DNA of 64,000 nt from Hyaloperonospora brassicae (lineage: Eukaryota; Oomycota; Peronosporomycetes; Peronosporales; Peronosporaceae). Both the position numbers and the translations under genes were made by a program. This document shows positions 43,797-55,189 of the stretch, one piece after another. Within the stretch, counting starts at the first letter, position 1, and every line of letters starts with the position of its first letter. The notes under the pieces are model-generated. The model ran no database searches and was not told where the DNA came from. It was given only the letters and a program-made list of their open reading frames with translations. Location: assembly GCA_947650285.1 (NCBI GenBank), contig CANTFL010000032.1:1-64000 (forward strand), written 5' to 3'.

Positions 43797-44309
43797 CTAC
43801 TTGGTAGTCGGACGAAAGCCGATAAAGGCGCAGCCGATCAGTGAGACGATGCACATAGAGAGCAAATGCTGGTGCGCAAGCGTCTCTTCCATCCACTTGT
43901 TGACGCTATTGCCGCGGCGTTGACTGATCAATCGGTCGACCGTGACTTCGCTCGGACTGTCGCAGTAGCACACAGGCGCGTCCTCGCGGCCAAACTCTCG
44001 CTCGAGCACAAGGCACTGGCCGCGCTGGTCAGCGAACGAGACCGTCTTCTTTGGCTTCCTGGACGAGTAGCTGACCGTGATCGTCTTGGTCGTGGACAGC
44101 TCATCCAGCCGCGATCCCCGGGGCGCAACGTCACTCGTAAAGGCGCTGTCCTTGCGCAGACAGGAGCGTCTACGCGCTGTTCGTGGTGTTGTCAGCGGCT
44201 GGGCATAGTGTCGGCAGTTGGAGCTGCGCGGAGACTTCTGGCCAATAGCCATGAGCTGTTCGGTACTTGAGCAGGTTCGGAAACTGGGCCCAGCGTCGTA
44301 TTTGCTCAT
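43797..44309 (-). CDS. Tail-anchored protein with PP1-docking RVxF motif (170 aa)
   Basis: ATG at 44309 (MSKYDAGPSFRTCSSTEQLM) opens an intronless frame. A Ser/Arg-rich region leads to KKTVSFADQ (about residues 87-95), which matches the RVxF docking motif used by protein phosphatase 1 regulators (K-x-V-x-F core). The C-terminus has a hydrophobic helix (LLSMCIVSLIGCAFIGF) followed by five to six residues, a tail-anchor layout. So it may tether PP1 to a membrane. The motif is short and the role is inference; I do not recognise the family otherwise. It converges on the BRCT gene, its stop codon about 245 bp from that gene's stop. Confidence 0.55.
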   Translation of the reverse strand: MSKYDAGPSFRTCSSTEQLMAIGQKSPRSSNCRHYAQPLTTPRTARRRSCLRKDSAFTSDVAPRGSRLDELSTTKTITVSYSSRKPKKTVSFADQRGQCLVLEREFGREDAPVCYCDSPSEVTVDRLISQRRGNSVNKWMEETLAHQHLLSMCIVSLIGCAFIGFRPTTK

Positions 44310-44592
44310 GTGGGTGTTAACAAAGACACGACGACCTGTGACGGAGGCGTGTTGGCGCTATCCGTTCAGGCACACCGGTTCGGGGTTTCCGCAAGTTTGT
44401 CGTTGTAGCTGCGGAAATGCATTTTCTTGGCGAAATACCGGTTCGTCAAGGCTTTGGCCGTTGTTGCCATTCACGTTTTGGCATGAATTCAATTTGGTCA
44501 GCGCGGGTGATTGAATTCGTCGAGCAGTGCAGTAGAAAGGCTGTAAACAAGTCGACGATTGACTTCGTCGTCAGAACATGCCTCCCACGCGA

Positions 44593-44844
44593 TCACACTG
44601 CAACACTGGTACTTGTGGTGGTGGGCGATGGCGAATCTAACGTGGTCGTCGTCTCGTATGACGTAACTGAGGGGTGTAGCAAAATAACTTCGTGTGGGAT
44701 TCTGACCTGCGAAACGGTGTCTCGCAATAGACTCAACTTTCGAGCCATTCCGTCGATTGTACTGCAAAGTACATCAGTGAACGCATTGACGTACTGCACC
44801 CTTCTACGTTTAGACTTCGCGTGATAAGGGGTCATCGAAGACAT
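44593..44844 (-). CDS. Weak hypothetical small protein (83 aa)
   Basis: ATG at 44844 (MSSMTPYHAKSKRRRVQYVN) opens a frame with a mid-region of helical, coding-like composition (AFTDVLCSTIDGMARKLSLL) and a Thr/Ser-rich tail. It lies about 280 bp upstream of the tail-anchored gene on the same strand. No domain is recognised; the overlapping plus frame (44417-44824) looks less protein-like. It could be chance. Confidence 0.3.
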   Translation of the reverse strand: MSSMTPYHAKSKRRRVQYVNAFTDVLCSTIDGMARKLSLLRDTVSQVRIPHEVILLHPSVTSYETTTTLDSPSPTTTSTSVAV

Positions 44845-45055
44845 TGTCAACGACCGTAGGTTATCGTAGGCCGAGCTATACGCGAGATGTTTCAGGCATC
44901 GACTAAAAGCAATAATGACTGCGGCTGTCAAACGATTTCGGCAGTCGGGGCATCAGAGTTTCATGGTAATTAACAAATGTGACGTGCAAGCGTTTGACAC
45001 TCCGATGAGTTCCACAACATCGAAATTATGCATGACAATATATACAGGAAATGTA
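44845..45055. other. Flank of the inverted-repeat transposon
   Basis: Short AT-rich stretch between the small ORF and the left arm. Nothing recognised. Confidence 0.4.
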
Positions 45056-47243
45056 TCAAACCAGGCACCAGATAAGCACGAATATATTAATTTAGGACCA
45101 CGAGAAGGTGCAAATTAAAATAAGGAGTCACAACATGGGAAAATAAAATAGTGAGCCACTAATGTAGACTATACGACCAAACCCATATCCGTGGGATCGA
45201 TCAGTCATGTGGATCCTCGCATAACTTCTCGTTTCCTCTCATCATTTAATGACCAGAGCCCTTACATCTCAATTGTCGACATTCGTATTGCACGAAGGGC
45301 AAGGAGCGTCGACGCTTCAAGCGTAATCTGGCAGTATCGTTTGTCGTTCGAATGAACAAAAGAACACGTAGCTTCGAACTCTTTCACTAATCTTTTGTAC
45401 TTCGGAATTATATCAATATGATGCTGCTATTCCTGTGATATCGACATTTTCTCCATTTTATCGCTCGCACGTGTACATTTGGTCAAAATGCTTAACATGT
45501 GGTGCAAATTATCTTCTTGTAGTATATATTGACTTTTGAATGAAATGTAAATGCACTTTTGTGTACCCCTAGAGACAAAAGTATAACAGTATTGTGATAA
45601 AGAAGTGGATATGAAGAGGCTAAATTAGTTACATGAATATACATATGCGCTGAATAAACCAAAACAATTGCTTCGCGTGATGAGAAAGAAAAAAGGAATC
45701 TAATGAAAAGAAGAAATGTCGTTCGCCCCAAGATAGAAAAAACATAAAAAGGCACCACTGATTTTTACACGACCAGGTACCTGGATTGAAATTAAATTTA
45801 AGTATTTGATAATATTTGTAAAAGTGTTGTAGCAATTTATAGAATCGAGAATTTTCAGCGAAGGTGAGGTGCTGGATCAGAGTTTTGTCTCCATTGATCA
45901 GGCTTTTTACTGGGATAGTTGTTGATACGCCGGGGCTTTTGGAACAGGTTGCATAAGCTCTACGATGCAAGCTCTGTTCTTAGTAGTTCTCTCGCATATA
46001 GAGCGACCTTTTTAAAATTGTAGCTTAGTGAAGTGCTGAACTATGATGCTGCATAGCCGATGTGGACCGAGAGAGCCGAGCGGTTAAGCTTGTGTGAAAT
46101 ATATCTTCTAATTCAGATAACAATATTGTGTCGCTCTTCGCAGCTTCAATACCGCAAAGTCCAAATTGATGCGTGAATCGCTACCACCATCAGTAGCCTC
46201 CATTTTGTGGCGACCAGAACATTCTCTTATCATTAGGTATTTTTTACCGCAAATTCCGCATTATGTGCTCGCAAGCATCCGTGTGACCACCATCAAAAGT
46301 ACCAACGTGACTATACAGATTTTCCACCACCTTGTATCTTCTTGACAACGCCTGCCGATCCGATGTCTCATACTGCCTCGGGTTGTACCTGAAACACCTT
46401 ACGCAGCATTTTGTACGCGCTATAAAAAACAGCGCTTTTCCGTCGTATCAATACAAAACGATACCGCCCTGACGACAGCAACGTATTGATATAATTTCAG
46501 AGTACAAAAGATAAGTGAGAGAGTTCGAAGCTACGTAATCTTTTGTTCATTCGAACGACAAACGATACTGCCAGATTATGTAACGGGGCAGCCCGTTACA
46601 TGGAAATTGTCATTTGAGAGATAATGACGATAAATAATATTACGTTGAATATTCTTTTAATAATATCACCAATAGTGGTGATATTGATGGGTCGACCAAA
46701 GAGTCTGCTCATTGGTTGATATCTTGACGATATCAACCCACCAATCGCCGCAAGACGCGCGCAATGAGTGGTGAGTAAACGTCGTCATACATTCAGTTAT
46801 ATTAGTATGATTAAGGTAAGTCAAACAGAGAGACAGTGATTAAAGACTTAATTATATTAATATAACAGTTTTACTTTTCCCTTATCTACGCTTCCTCGTT
46901 TGCCTCGTGTACGTCTGTCGGGCGCACCAAAACCCTTGCGTTAAGTTCACGCAAAGGTGTGCCCCGTTACAGATTACGCTTGAAGCGTCGACGCTCCTTG
47001 CCCTTCGTGCAATACGAATGTCGACAATTGAGATGTAAGGGCTCTGGTCATTAAATGATGAGAGGAAACGAGAAGTTATGCGAGGATCCACATGACTGAT
47101 CGATCCCACGGATATGCGTTTGGTCGTATAGTTGACATCAGTGGCTCACTATTTTTTTTCCCATGTTGTGACTCCTTATTTTAATTTGCACCTTCTCGTG
47201 GTCCTAAATTAATATATTCGTGCTTATCTGGTGCCTGATTTGA
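45056..47243. mobile_element. Non-autonomous inverted-repeat (foldback-type) transposon with nested solo LTR
   Basis: Left arm about 45056-45430 and right arm about 46477-47243 are reverse complements (roughly 370 bp each once the inserted LTR is removed, about 90% identical by eye). They enclose about 1.05 kb. The outer ends read TCAAACCAGGCACC on the left and GGTGCCTGATTTGA on the right. No target duplication is obvious outside them. The core carries only an unrecognised 113-codon minus frame (45629-45970) and no transposase, so it would need enzymes supplied by another element. Long arms with a non-coding core fit foldback or Mutator-like non-autonomous elements; the superfamily is not resolved. 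Confidence 0.75.
46579..46971 (+). mobile_element. Solo LTR, 393 bp, with GATTA target duplication
   Basis: TGTAACGGG...CCCCGTTACA, the same family as 3639-4028 (about 87-88% identical), with the same 22-bp terminal hairpin (46579-46600). GATTA flanks it on both sides (46574-46578 and 46972-46976). It sits inside the right arm of the inverted-repeat element. The left arm has the uninterrupted sequence with a single copy of the site (TAATC at 45324-45328), so insertion, loss of the interior by LTR-LTR recombination, and the exact ends are all directly visible. Confidence 0.97.
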
Positions 47244-49253
47244 GCATCCAACGTATTATTTTATTTTTTTCATCTTGTGGTGCTGTTTAACCTTTAATTT
47301 TCTTATTTTAAAATGTAGTCTGCCAAATAAATAAATATAGCTCGCGAAATCGGGTATTTAATATGCATAGTTAAATAAAAAAATACGCTCAATAATAAAT
47401 ACCTTTCGGATAAAGATTATGATATTGCGCACACATTTTGGAACAAACGCGTGATAAATAATAGAATTATCAATGCGTTTTTGTAAAACCGCTGTGGAGA
47501 TTCTATATTGCAAACTCGTTTTATAATTGTGAAAGCGGTATCAAAGTTTTCGTATTTGATGTTTATTTGTTAAATTCACATTCGATATTTTAACGCCAAA
47601 CTGACCTCATAGACATCTTAAAAATTCCTAAATGTTCCTATTGTACTGTCGGTTTCGTTATCTAATACGACTTAAGAGAAGCTGTTTGCATATATAAATT
47701 TGCAAATACGAGAGCTTATGTTTCCGCATAATACATTCATATAAGTGCTGAGTAGGACACATCCGTTATCAAATTATTTGTAGAAGTTTGTAAAGGGATA
47801 ACCAGGTAAAATGCCATAACATAATCTAGGCGATTTGTACTCCCGTAGCCTAAAGACGTATCGATGGAGTTACTTGAGATCTCTTTTTCTAATGATACGC
47901 TCTCTCATCACGCCTCAATTGTTTCGTTGCTCAGTTTGGGCCTTAAATTTACGCAATAAATAAAATAAATGATTATTGAGATCTACCCGCTTGCATGAAA
48001 AAGCCGCTTTGATCCCGTTCTTTCTGTAAACATATTTTATACCATGTTCGTACGCTATTTTTGCTGATATCGGTCACAAGTTTCCTTTAAATTGAGATTG
48101 GGTGAGCGTGCTGCCAATTCTACCACCTGTAATAGCTATTTTTCGAACAGGCCGATATAAACTTCGACGTGTAGATCGGTGAATTTTTCGCCAGAAGGTG
48201 TAGCTTTACTTAAAAATGTACAAATGAAAGCAACTTGTTTTAAAAGGCATTAACAGAGTGCATAGGCGGCTAATTACGAGACAATCTCATCATCACCTTT
48301 CTACATACCGAGGATGAACGGAGCGACAAGCCGCGTTACTTATAAAACCTGTAAGTTGTAGAGGAAGAGCTCACAACTATTCGTTGCTTTGAGGTATGTG
48401 TATATTATAATCATTTTCTCCCAATCACGAATTTAACTCATGTTTTAGTAGAAACATGCGTTTGCTCTTCAACATCCTTGTAAAAGATTTTGTTACTTCA
48501 CCCCAAGTATCAATTCACAATATTTTGACGTGCTCTTCCTCCAAGTCAGGTACAATTGATGCCTACCTTTGTTATACTACATACAATTCGTTTAGCTACC
48601 TAAGTAATGGAATGCCTCACTACGATATTCCCTATAGATATTTTGCTTACTGCAATGTATGCAAAAAGGAACTCCCCACCAATCACAGCGACACGAGTTC
48701 GACTGTACTAAATGATAAATGAACTGTGAAGCATGTGCCATGACTAACTACATTACGATGCTTGCGACGATACATCTGACGACCCAATTAGTCTTTCCAA
48801 AGAGAGTTGGCACCGCAAACCAAGGATAGAGCCTTACAGTCATGGAACCTATCTTACTTGGAAAATAGCGTACACCTAGAAATATAGCTCTTCCAAGCAA
48901 GGCAAAACATTAATGCGTACATATATCTACTTCTTCTCAAGTATGGTGCGCTTTCAGTTGACTTGAGAACGTGAGTCGACGCAAAGAAACTTTCTCTGGT
49001 TCGTGGCTGGAGTAAAAGAAAGGTACGCACTTAGATGCCTGGACCTAAAGCATGTGACGCACATGATTCGTGAAGAGTGCAAATGTGCTACGTCTATGTC
49101 CGGGATGGAATTTTAATGTGATCTATTAGAGGTTCACGTCGTCCTCGGCATATGTTCAAGTGACTTGTTATCTCAGGTTGATTGCCGAGGTACATTAGGC
49201 AGTTCATTTTTCGTTGAGAACCAGCATGCGTCCTCATCGTCGTTTTTAAAACT
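47244..49253. other. AT-rich gene-poor stretch
   Basis: No gene supported. An 88-codon plus frame at 48456-48722 has a true ATG and several Cys/Tyr residues but no recognisable domain, and its composition follows the AT-rich background. Confidence 0.5.
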
Positions 49254-52200
49254 TGTAACGGGGTGAGAGCCCCCTTATAGTCTTACACTAGAAGGGCGTG
49301 AGGAAGCCCTCTTATTTGACTCTGTTTGCTGTATTTTAGATAGAATTCGCAAAAGTGCAAATACTTTCCTACGTTCAGGGAACCACTAAAATATTGACTG
49401 TTTATTATGAGCTAATTATTGGGTCTGGAACCCCTAAAATAAGCCAATCGTAAATTGACAAGCAGCATCCGCTATCCAAAAACTTCCTATACCTAATATA
49501 TTGTTATTATGTAGTGAGCCCTACAACTGCTGAATTGAGTGAGTTGCCCAATTACATAACTGACGTTTCTAATCCTGCTTATAAAACTCCTACCTTTCTG
49601 CGACATGTATCTGATTTCCCCTCCCATTATAACAGAAGAACCTACCTCGAGGACTTCACAGTCGGTTTACATCAACATTCTCTTCCCATAGTATAAATTT
49701 ATTTATAGTCATATTTCATCAACGCTCTCTTCCTATTCTAAGATTGACAGTCTGCTCACGTCAATCGTCGTAATCTTCTGTCGTGTGCGACGAACACTGG
49801 ACATTAAACTTACCCGCCTGCAATGTCTTGCAGCTTTACTGGTCTACTTAACCCAACATGCCTACATCACGGGTATCCACACCGATTCAAAATGATAGAC
49901 TAGAACATACTCGCTTGTCAAAATCCTCTGTGAAAGCATCGGCTGGATTTGACTCACCGAAAAGCTTTTAAAATGCACACTTTTCAATTTGAATCATTCA
50001 AAAAATGCTACATCAATTTGTCGTATACGCTTCAAGTATGTTAGTTTCATGTCCAGCATATAAGCGCCCTGGAAATCGATGTCAATTTTGACATTCATTT
50101 GCACTGTCTAAAAGGCTTCGCCTATCACATCTATTTCGCTGGATGCTTCCATTTTTTTGTTCGCAAGCAGCAGCATGTAGTGCTTCAGCTTAAAAAGTAC
50201 CACATAATATTGCATCATGCTCGAGCGATCGCACCTCGTCTTAGTGTGAATGCAAATCCCTTGTACTCTTTTAATCACGAATCATAGAAGTCAAGTCACT
50301 GTCGCAATATTCTTCGATAATTATCGTTCAATCGACGTCAATGCCACGCTTGTATAACATACCCCGATCTTAGCCACCATATGAAAATTCGGCACGCGAT
50401 AAAGTAACATCGTGTTGCTTGTATAAATAAGAAACATTCTCACTGATTTGCATCACATCATATGCAAGATCAGGTCGGGTCCATATAGCGAGAATCATTA
50501 ACATGACTGATGCCTCGAGATAATTAACACTATTTTCCGCTTCAATCTCGTCATCCGTTATAGCCGCCAATATCGCTTGTCGGAATTCGAGTGAATTAAT
50601 GAATGCATGTGCATCACTAAACCCGAATAGTTATAACCATTCTTGGCATAGATTCCTTGCGATATTCGATCCTCGCTGTCATTTACTTTGGCTTAGGCTA
50701 TTAGTTACTCGATCAACACCCCCTTGGCCTTTTATTCAATAGTCCTGGCAGCTCCTAAACATCTGTTTTTCTTGACACTTGTTTGTAGCACAGAGTAATC
50801 ATTGACTTGCGCGATATTTAACGCATTTTCCGTTCCTTGCTTGCTGTGACAGATGTAGACGGATTCAAAGAGCACCGATTGTATCCGTTATTGATCATCT
50901 AGAAATAATCCATGACTTCTATTCTCGAATGACCTTTCGCAGCACTAACAAGGCCTAACTTACATTACATATGTTGCCAACTTTTGGCAGGAAAATCTTC
51001 AATTACATTTAAATCCTGAGGATTCAACTCTGCACTTAAGCGTGCGGCATTGACATCCGCACCTAAAATGCTCATCCAATATTTTGCAGAAAAATCTAGA
51101 ACGTTTCGAAAGTATGACATCTGTGTCTCAGGTGAAACTGTATCTGTATATTCGATTCCTAGGTGCTGCCAGTTTCCGAATGCAACTAAGCTAGCCTTAA
51201 ACCGAGTGACATGCTCACTTGGTCGTTCTTCAAGCATCACAATGGCATGGTTCATACAGCATTCGCTTCTGACGGCAACTCCATTGATGGTAATTTTATA
51301 GCACCTTTTTGCCTACGAATTGTTCATTTGTTTGAGCTGAGTGTTTCACCATTGATCTGTCAATTTAAGTGACGCGCTTTCCTTCCATTCTTCTACAACT
51401 TGAGCATAGTTGCTTTATTGATTTTCCAGTTCTGTTAAGCTTGCGTTCACAGGTATCATATGCTGTATATACATTGAAACGGATTGGCTTTAGCAGAACA
51501 GAATTGTTTGTGAGACCTGGGCGCTTTGATCGTTTCTTCAGAGCTATTTCAGCTGATGCTGACGATACCTTACCACGATCTTAACTATTTTCGACAACCA
51601 ATATGGCTTACTCGACTTCCTGTCGCTACTCACTTTAGCGCTGCAATGACGCATCATCGATTTAAACTGGGACGCATGACGATCGATTACTTAATAATCT
51701 CATATTCCGATGATATACTCATTCCTTCAGGTAGGTTCACGCTTTGAATCTCATATTATTCTTTTTAGTTTCAAAGTATGAAACACTTTACAGTGTAAAA
51801 TCCTGTCATGGAGACACATCAGGTATCGTGTTCATCTTTAGTGGCAAAGTCTTCATAATTAGGGTGTTTTCAATCTACTACCTATCCACGTAACTTGCAG
51901 CTCCAGTATAGCATGACATCACTATTCGGCGGTAAGCTGATCCTCGTTATCATCTCTCTTCCTGTAGAGATTTATATCATCAAGCGTATCGCATATTACC
52001 GTCGCCTCGATACTCATGGGTAATAATATCTTGCGCAACGGATGAGGTACGTGGTCAGTTGCAAACTTTAGTTATTACCTTGATTTTAAAAAAATGAAAG
52101 TTTTAATAGCCGGGTGTTATGGAAATTGTACCTATCACCATGGAGTATGGAATCATCAATATTCACATCCGGCTCTTATGTTCGTGTGTTCCGATTAAAT

Positions 52201-53060
52201 AACTTTGTATATCGCATGGCCTTCTTGAAGATCCAGAATAAATTCAAATGTGGCATTTTTTCAATGTCTTGTCCGTCGTTAAACCATTGGCACATTTACA
52301 AAGGCGATGGATCCAAACTTAAAGACGTGGCAAATGACAGGCTGTGCGAAAACGGTATATATGGTGTGCCTCCGACATCTCTGTTGTAGATTAATTTTAT
52401 AGGTGGACTTCATGCTTACATGCTTCCGGTCATAGTTTGATATTTATTGCCTTGTGCAGACTCATTTTCTTCACCATGTTATCTAAATTGAGGTTCGCAT
52501 TCGGCTGGATTCTTGTATAAGAGCTTTGATTCGACTTTGACATGCTTAACGACATGTGACTGATAGCATAAATTCATGTCAACATTACAGAACGCATTGA
52601 TCTTATCGGTAAGATTGCGCGTACCAGGAGATTCGGAGTGCCTTTCATGAGTGTCTCTTTTCATGAAAAGACCTTTTTGACCGAAGACGTGCCCATCATT
52701 TTAATATATGTACATAAGTTTTTTGGTCGACCTTACAGTCGACGCGTCTTTTCTTTTCGAAACATGGAACCTCAAGTGACCAGATTATTTGTCTATAATA
52801 AAACGTTTTGTTGTATATAAATGACAATGTATTTTGCTGGTAACATCAAATTCGCATAGGTTAATTGGTCTAAAACCGTCAATTTTCGATCGTCCTCCTT
52901 TAATTGCCTTTTACATCGCTAAGTGCCAACGTGACACGAGTAACATTTTGTCTTGTGACGTGCGGCTACCGCAAATCCGTCCACGTAACCTCGTTCAAAC
53001 ATGTCTGTAAAGTGATGATCACATGTGTGACCCAATCTACCATGCCACAGACTCATTTAC
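49254..53060 (-). mobile_element. Ty1/copia retrotransposon remnant (degenerate pol)
   Basis: Read on the minus strand, domains appear in copia order, all broken by stops and frameshifts. First is a GAG-pre-integrase zinc-binding block at about 53060-52910 (LWHGRLGH ... DMFERGYVDGF ... KCYSCHVG). Then comes an integrase-region gap, followed by reverse transcriptase at 51255-50965 (RFKASLVAFGNWQHLGIEYT ... GADVNAARL). Last is the RT/RNase H link at 50570-50370 (ILAIWTRPDLAYDVMQIS). A likely 3' LTR end (CCCCGTTACA on minus) lies at 49254. The terminal bases match the LTR family seen at 3.6 and 46.6 kb. No 5' LTR was found. Confidence 0.75.
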
Positions 53061-55189
53061 GCTTGCCTAGCTGCCAATCAATTGGACAAATATAGATATG
53101 AGCGGCGAATGTTCGCCAAAACTTCAGACTTACTTTTATTTAGTAAGTCTTCTATTAAAACCTTATTCCTCCATTTATTAAGATGTTGCGATAATAAAAC
53201 CTCAACATCATGCCAGGAAATTTTGCTAAGACAAGCGCAGTCCCCTGATGATGCACCACAAAGTCATGTTTGTCGATGAGAGAACACCATACCGTGCTCG
53301 ATCGGCTATCCAGGTGATGACAGACCGTATATTGCTGAAACTATTGAAGGTTGACCGTTGATGCCACCAACACTTATCGTGGTACTGATTACACCAGGTA
53401 AATCTTTACCATATATATATATATATATATATATTTGTTTAGTAGCCGATGATGGATCCAGTTATATAGAAAGACTCTAGATTGTGAGAGTAAACAAAGC
53501 ATGTCAGTGGTAGTGGTAAACACGTCAATACATTCGTAGTTCACAACTATCATCGCAGTACGTAAGTACAAGTACAACCAGCAGATAAGAGTTGACTGCT
53601 GAGTTAGAAAACTTCAGCGCGCACAAATCGAGAAAGCGGACGCGTCGTTAATCAGAGAAAAGATATAATGTAAATTACATTATCTAACAGCAAGCAGATT
53701 TCTTACTCATGTATCTTGATGCCTTTTGGGGTAATACCAATTCCAAAAACTGTGCGTAGATTTTTGTCCCACTACATACCAGATAGTCTGCTTTTAAATT
53801 GAATGAAGCTGTATCACACGTCACAAATGATCATAAACTTGTGTAACGTGCTCATTTGCTTCATTATCATAGCATCTGTGATAGGCAGTCAGCGGTAGTT
53901 GGTAATTTATACTTCTTTGTTATACATTTTACCAACAACAATATTCAGCATGGTCGCATCCACCAAATGCTGCGACACTGATCTTAATGACGTATACGTT
54001 CCACTATGTGATCAAGAACATTGATGGATTATTTTGAAATTACTATTGGTTCTCCAACTTACCCGTACATCGAAATTGTAGGCGAGTCTTGAACGGCAAA
54101 CACGCTGTCTTGCTCCAGTGTATTCTTCCAGATAAACTGTATTGTGGCAGTTTCGACCTAATTAATTACGCTTGTTGCACGCGTGACATTGATTGGCCCC
54201 TTCCTACTCTCTCCATTTTCTTCAACTTGAAATGTCTTTGCCTGACAATCATATTATCAAACCCAGCGCTCGTCTTGTGACCACAAGTATCTCTACCATC
54301 TCTCTTGGAAGATGCACATCTTATTTAATATCGCAAGCTCGCCGGTCGGGTTTTCTAATTTGACTCAACGACGTCAGTAGCCAAGAAATTCCCCACAAGT
54401 TGTTCGTTTACTCGGCTCAATTCCATCATCCTTGGCCGGTAAGACTAAACAACAAATAATAACATTGTTGTTCATGAGACAGTATGACCCTATTTTGCCA
54501 ACTAGAGCTGATTTTCTACTCATCGTTGGTGTGATGGAGTAGAGATCGCTCTTTGAGGGGTCGATAATCAAGTTTCATTGGTACTCGGACGACCGAATAA
54601 CGGAAGGGGTACTTCATTTACGTGTTCTTTATAGCCTTCATCACCTTGTGTACCCGTCAATGTGGCGATGAGTACTCTTCCAGGTGAACTTGTGCTAGTG
54701 AAAAACTTGACCGTTTTAGCGTTGTGGTCGAGGTTGGATCTCGGTGTGAAGTTACTTACACCGCGATCGGGGTCGGCGTGGTCTCGTGTAATTCTTCGCA
54801 GTATCACTTGTGTACTTGAAGGGTGCTCGGTATGAGTTAAACTGATCTGTAATAGATCGCCTTGTCCAAAATGTAGACCTTGATTCGCAAGCCGTCTCGC
54901 GGTCTTAAGCCTTTAAGCACAAAGGGTTTCTTGTGTCTGATCTCAGTTGTAGGGATTGAGAGGCATTGAACGCACCTGTCCAAACAATACAGCTGTGACA
55001 CTTGTGCAGATGTAGCGTAGTCTGTGACGTCGGGTGGCCAAACAAATCCATCCCGGAAGAGACAAAGCGTGTTAAAAGAATTAGATTGAACTCTGTAAAT
55101 GCTAACCAATCAAACCCAACAACCATATCCCCATCTTCATACCATAATCATCGCATGCCACGTGTCGCTCTCTCCAGAAGGTAGCAATC
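53061..55189. other. Decayed repeat sequence, no gene seen
   Basis: Likely includes the lost gag and 5' end of the copia remnant. Minus frames at 54568-54807 and 54837-55109 (KKPFVLKGLRPRDGLRIKVY) are coding-like but unrecognised and lie in different frames, so they may be another element's debris. Confidence 0.4.
53411..53434. repeat. (AT)n microsatellite
   Basis: Twelve uninterrupted AT dinucleotides. Confidence 0.95.

Noticed and set aside
46061..46110. Possible tRNA (GAGAGCCGAGCGGTTAAGC resembles a D-arm/A-box)
   Set aside because: No matching acceptor stem, anticodon arm or B-box could be built around it.
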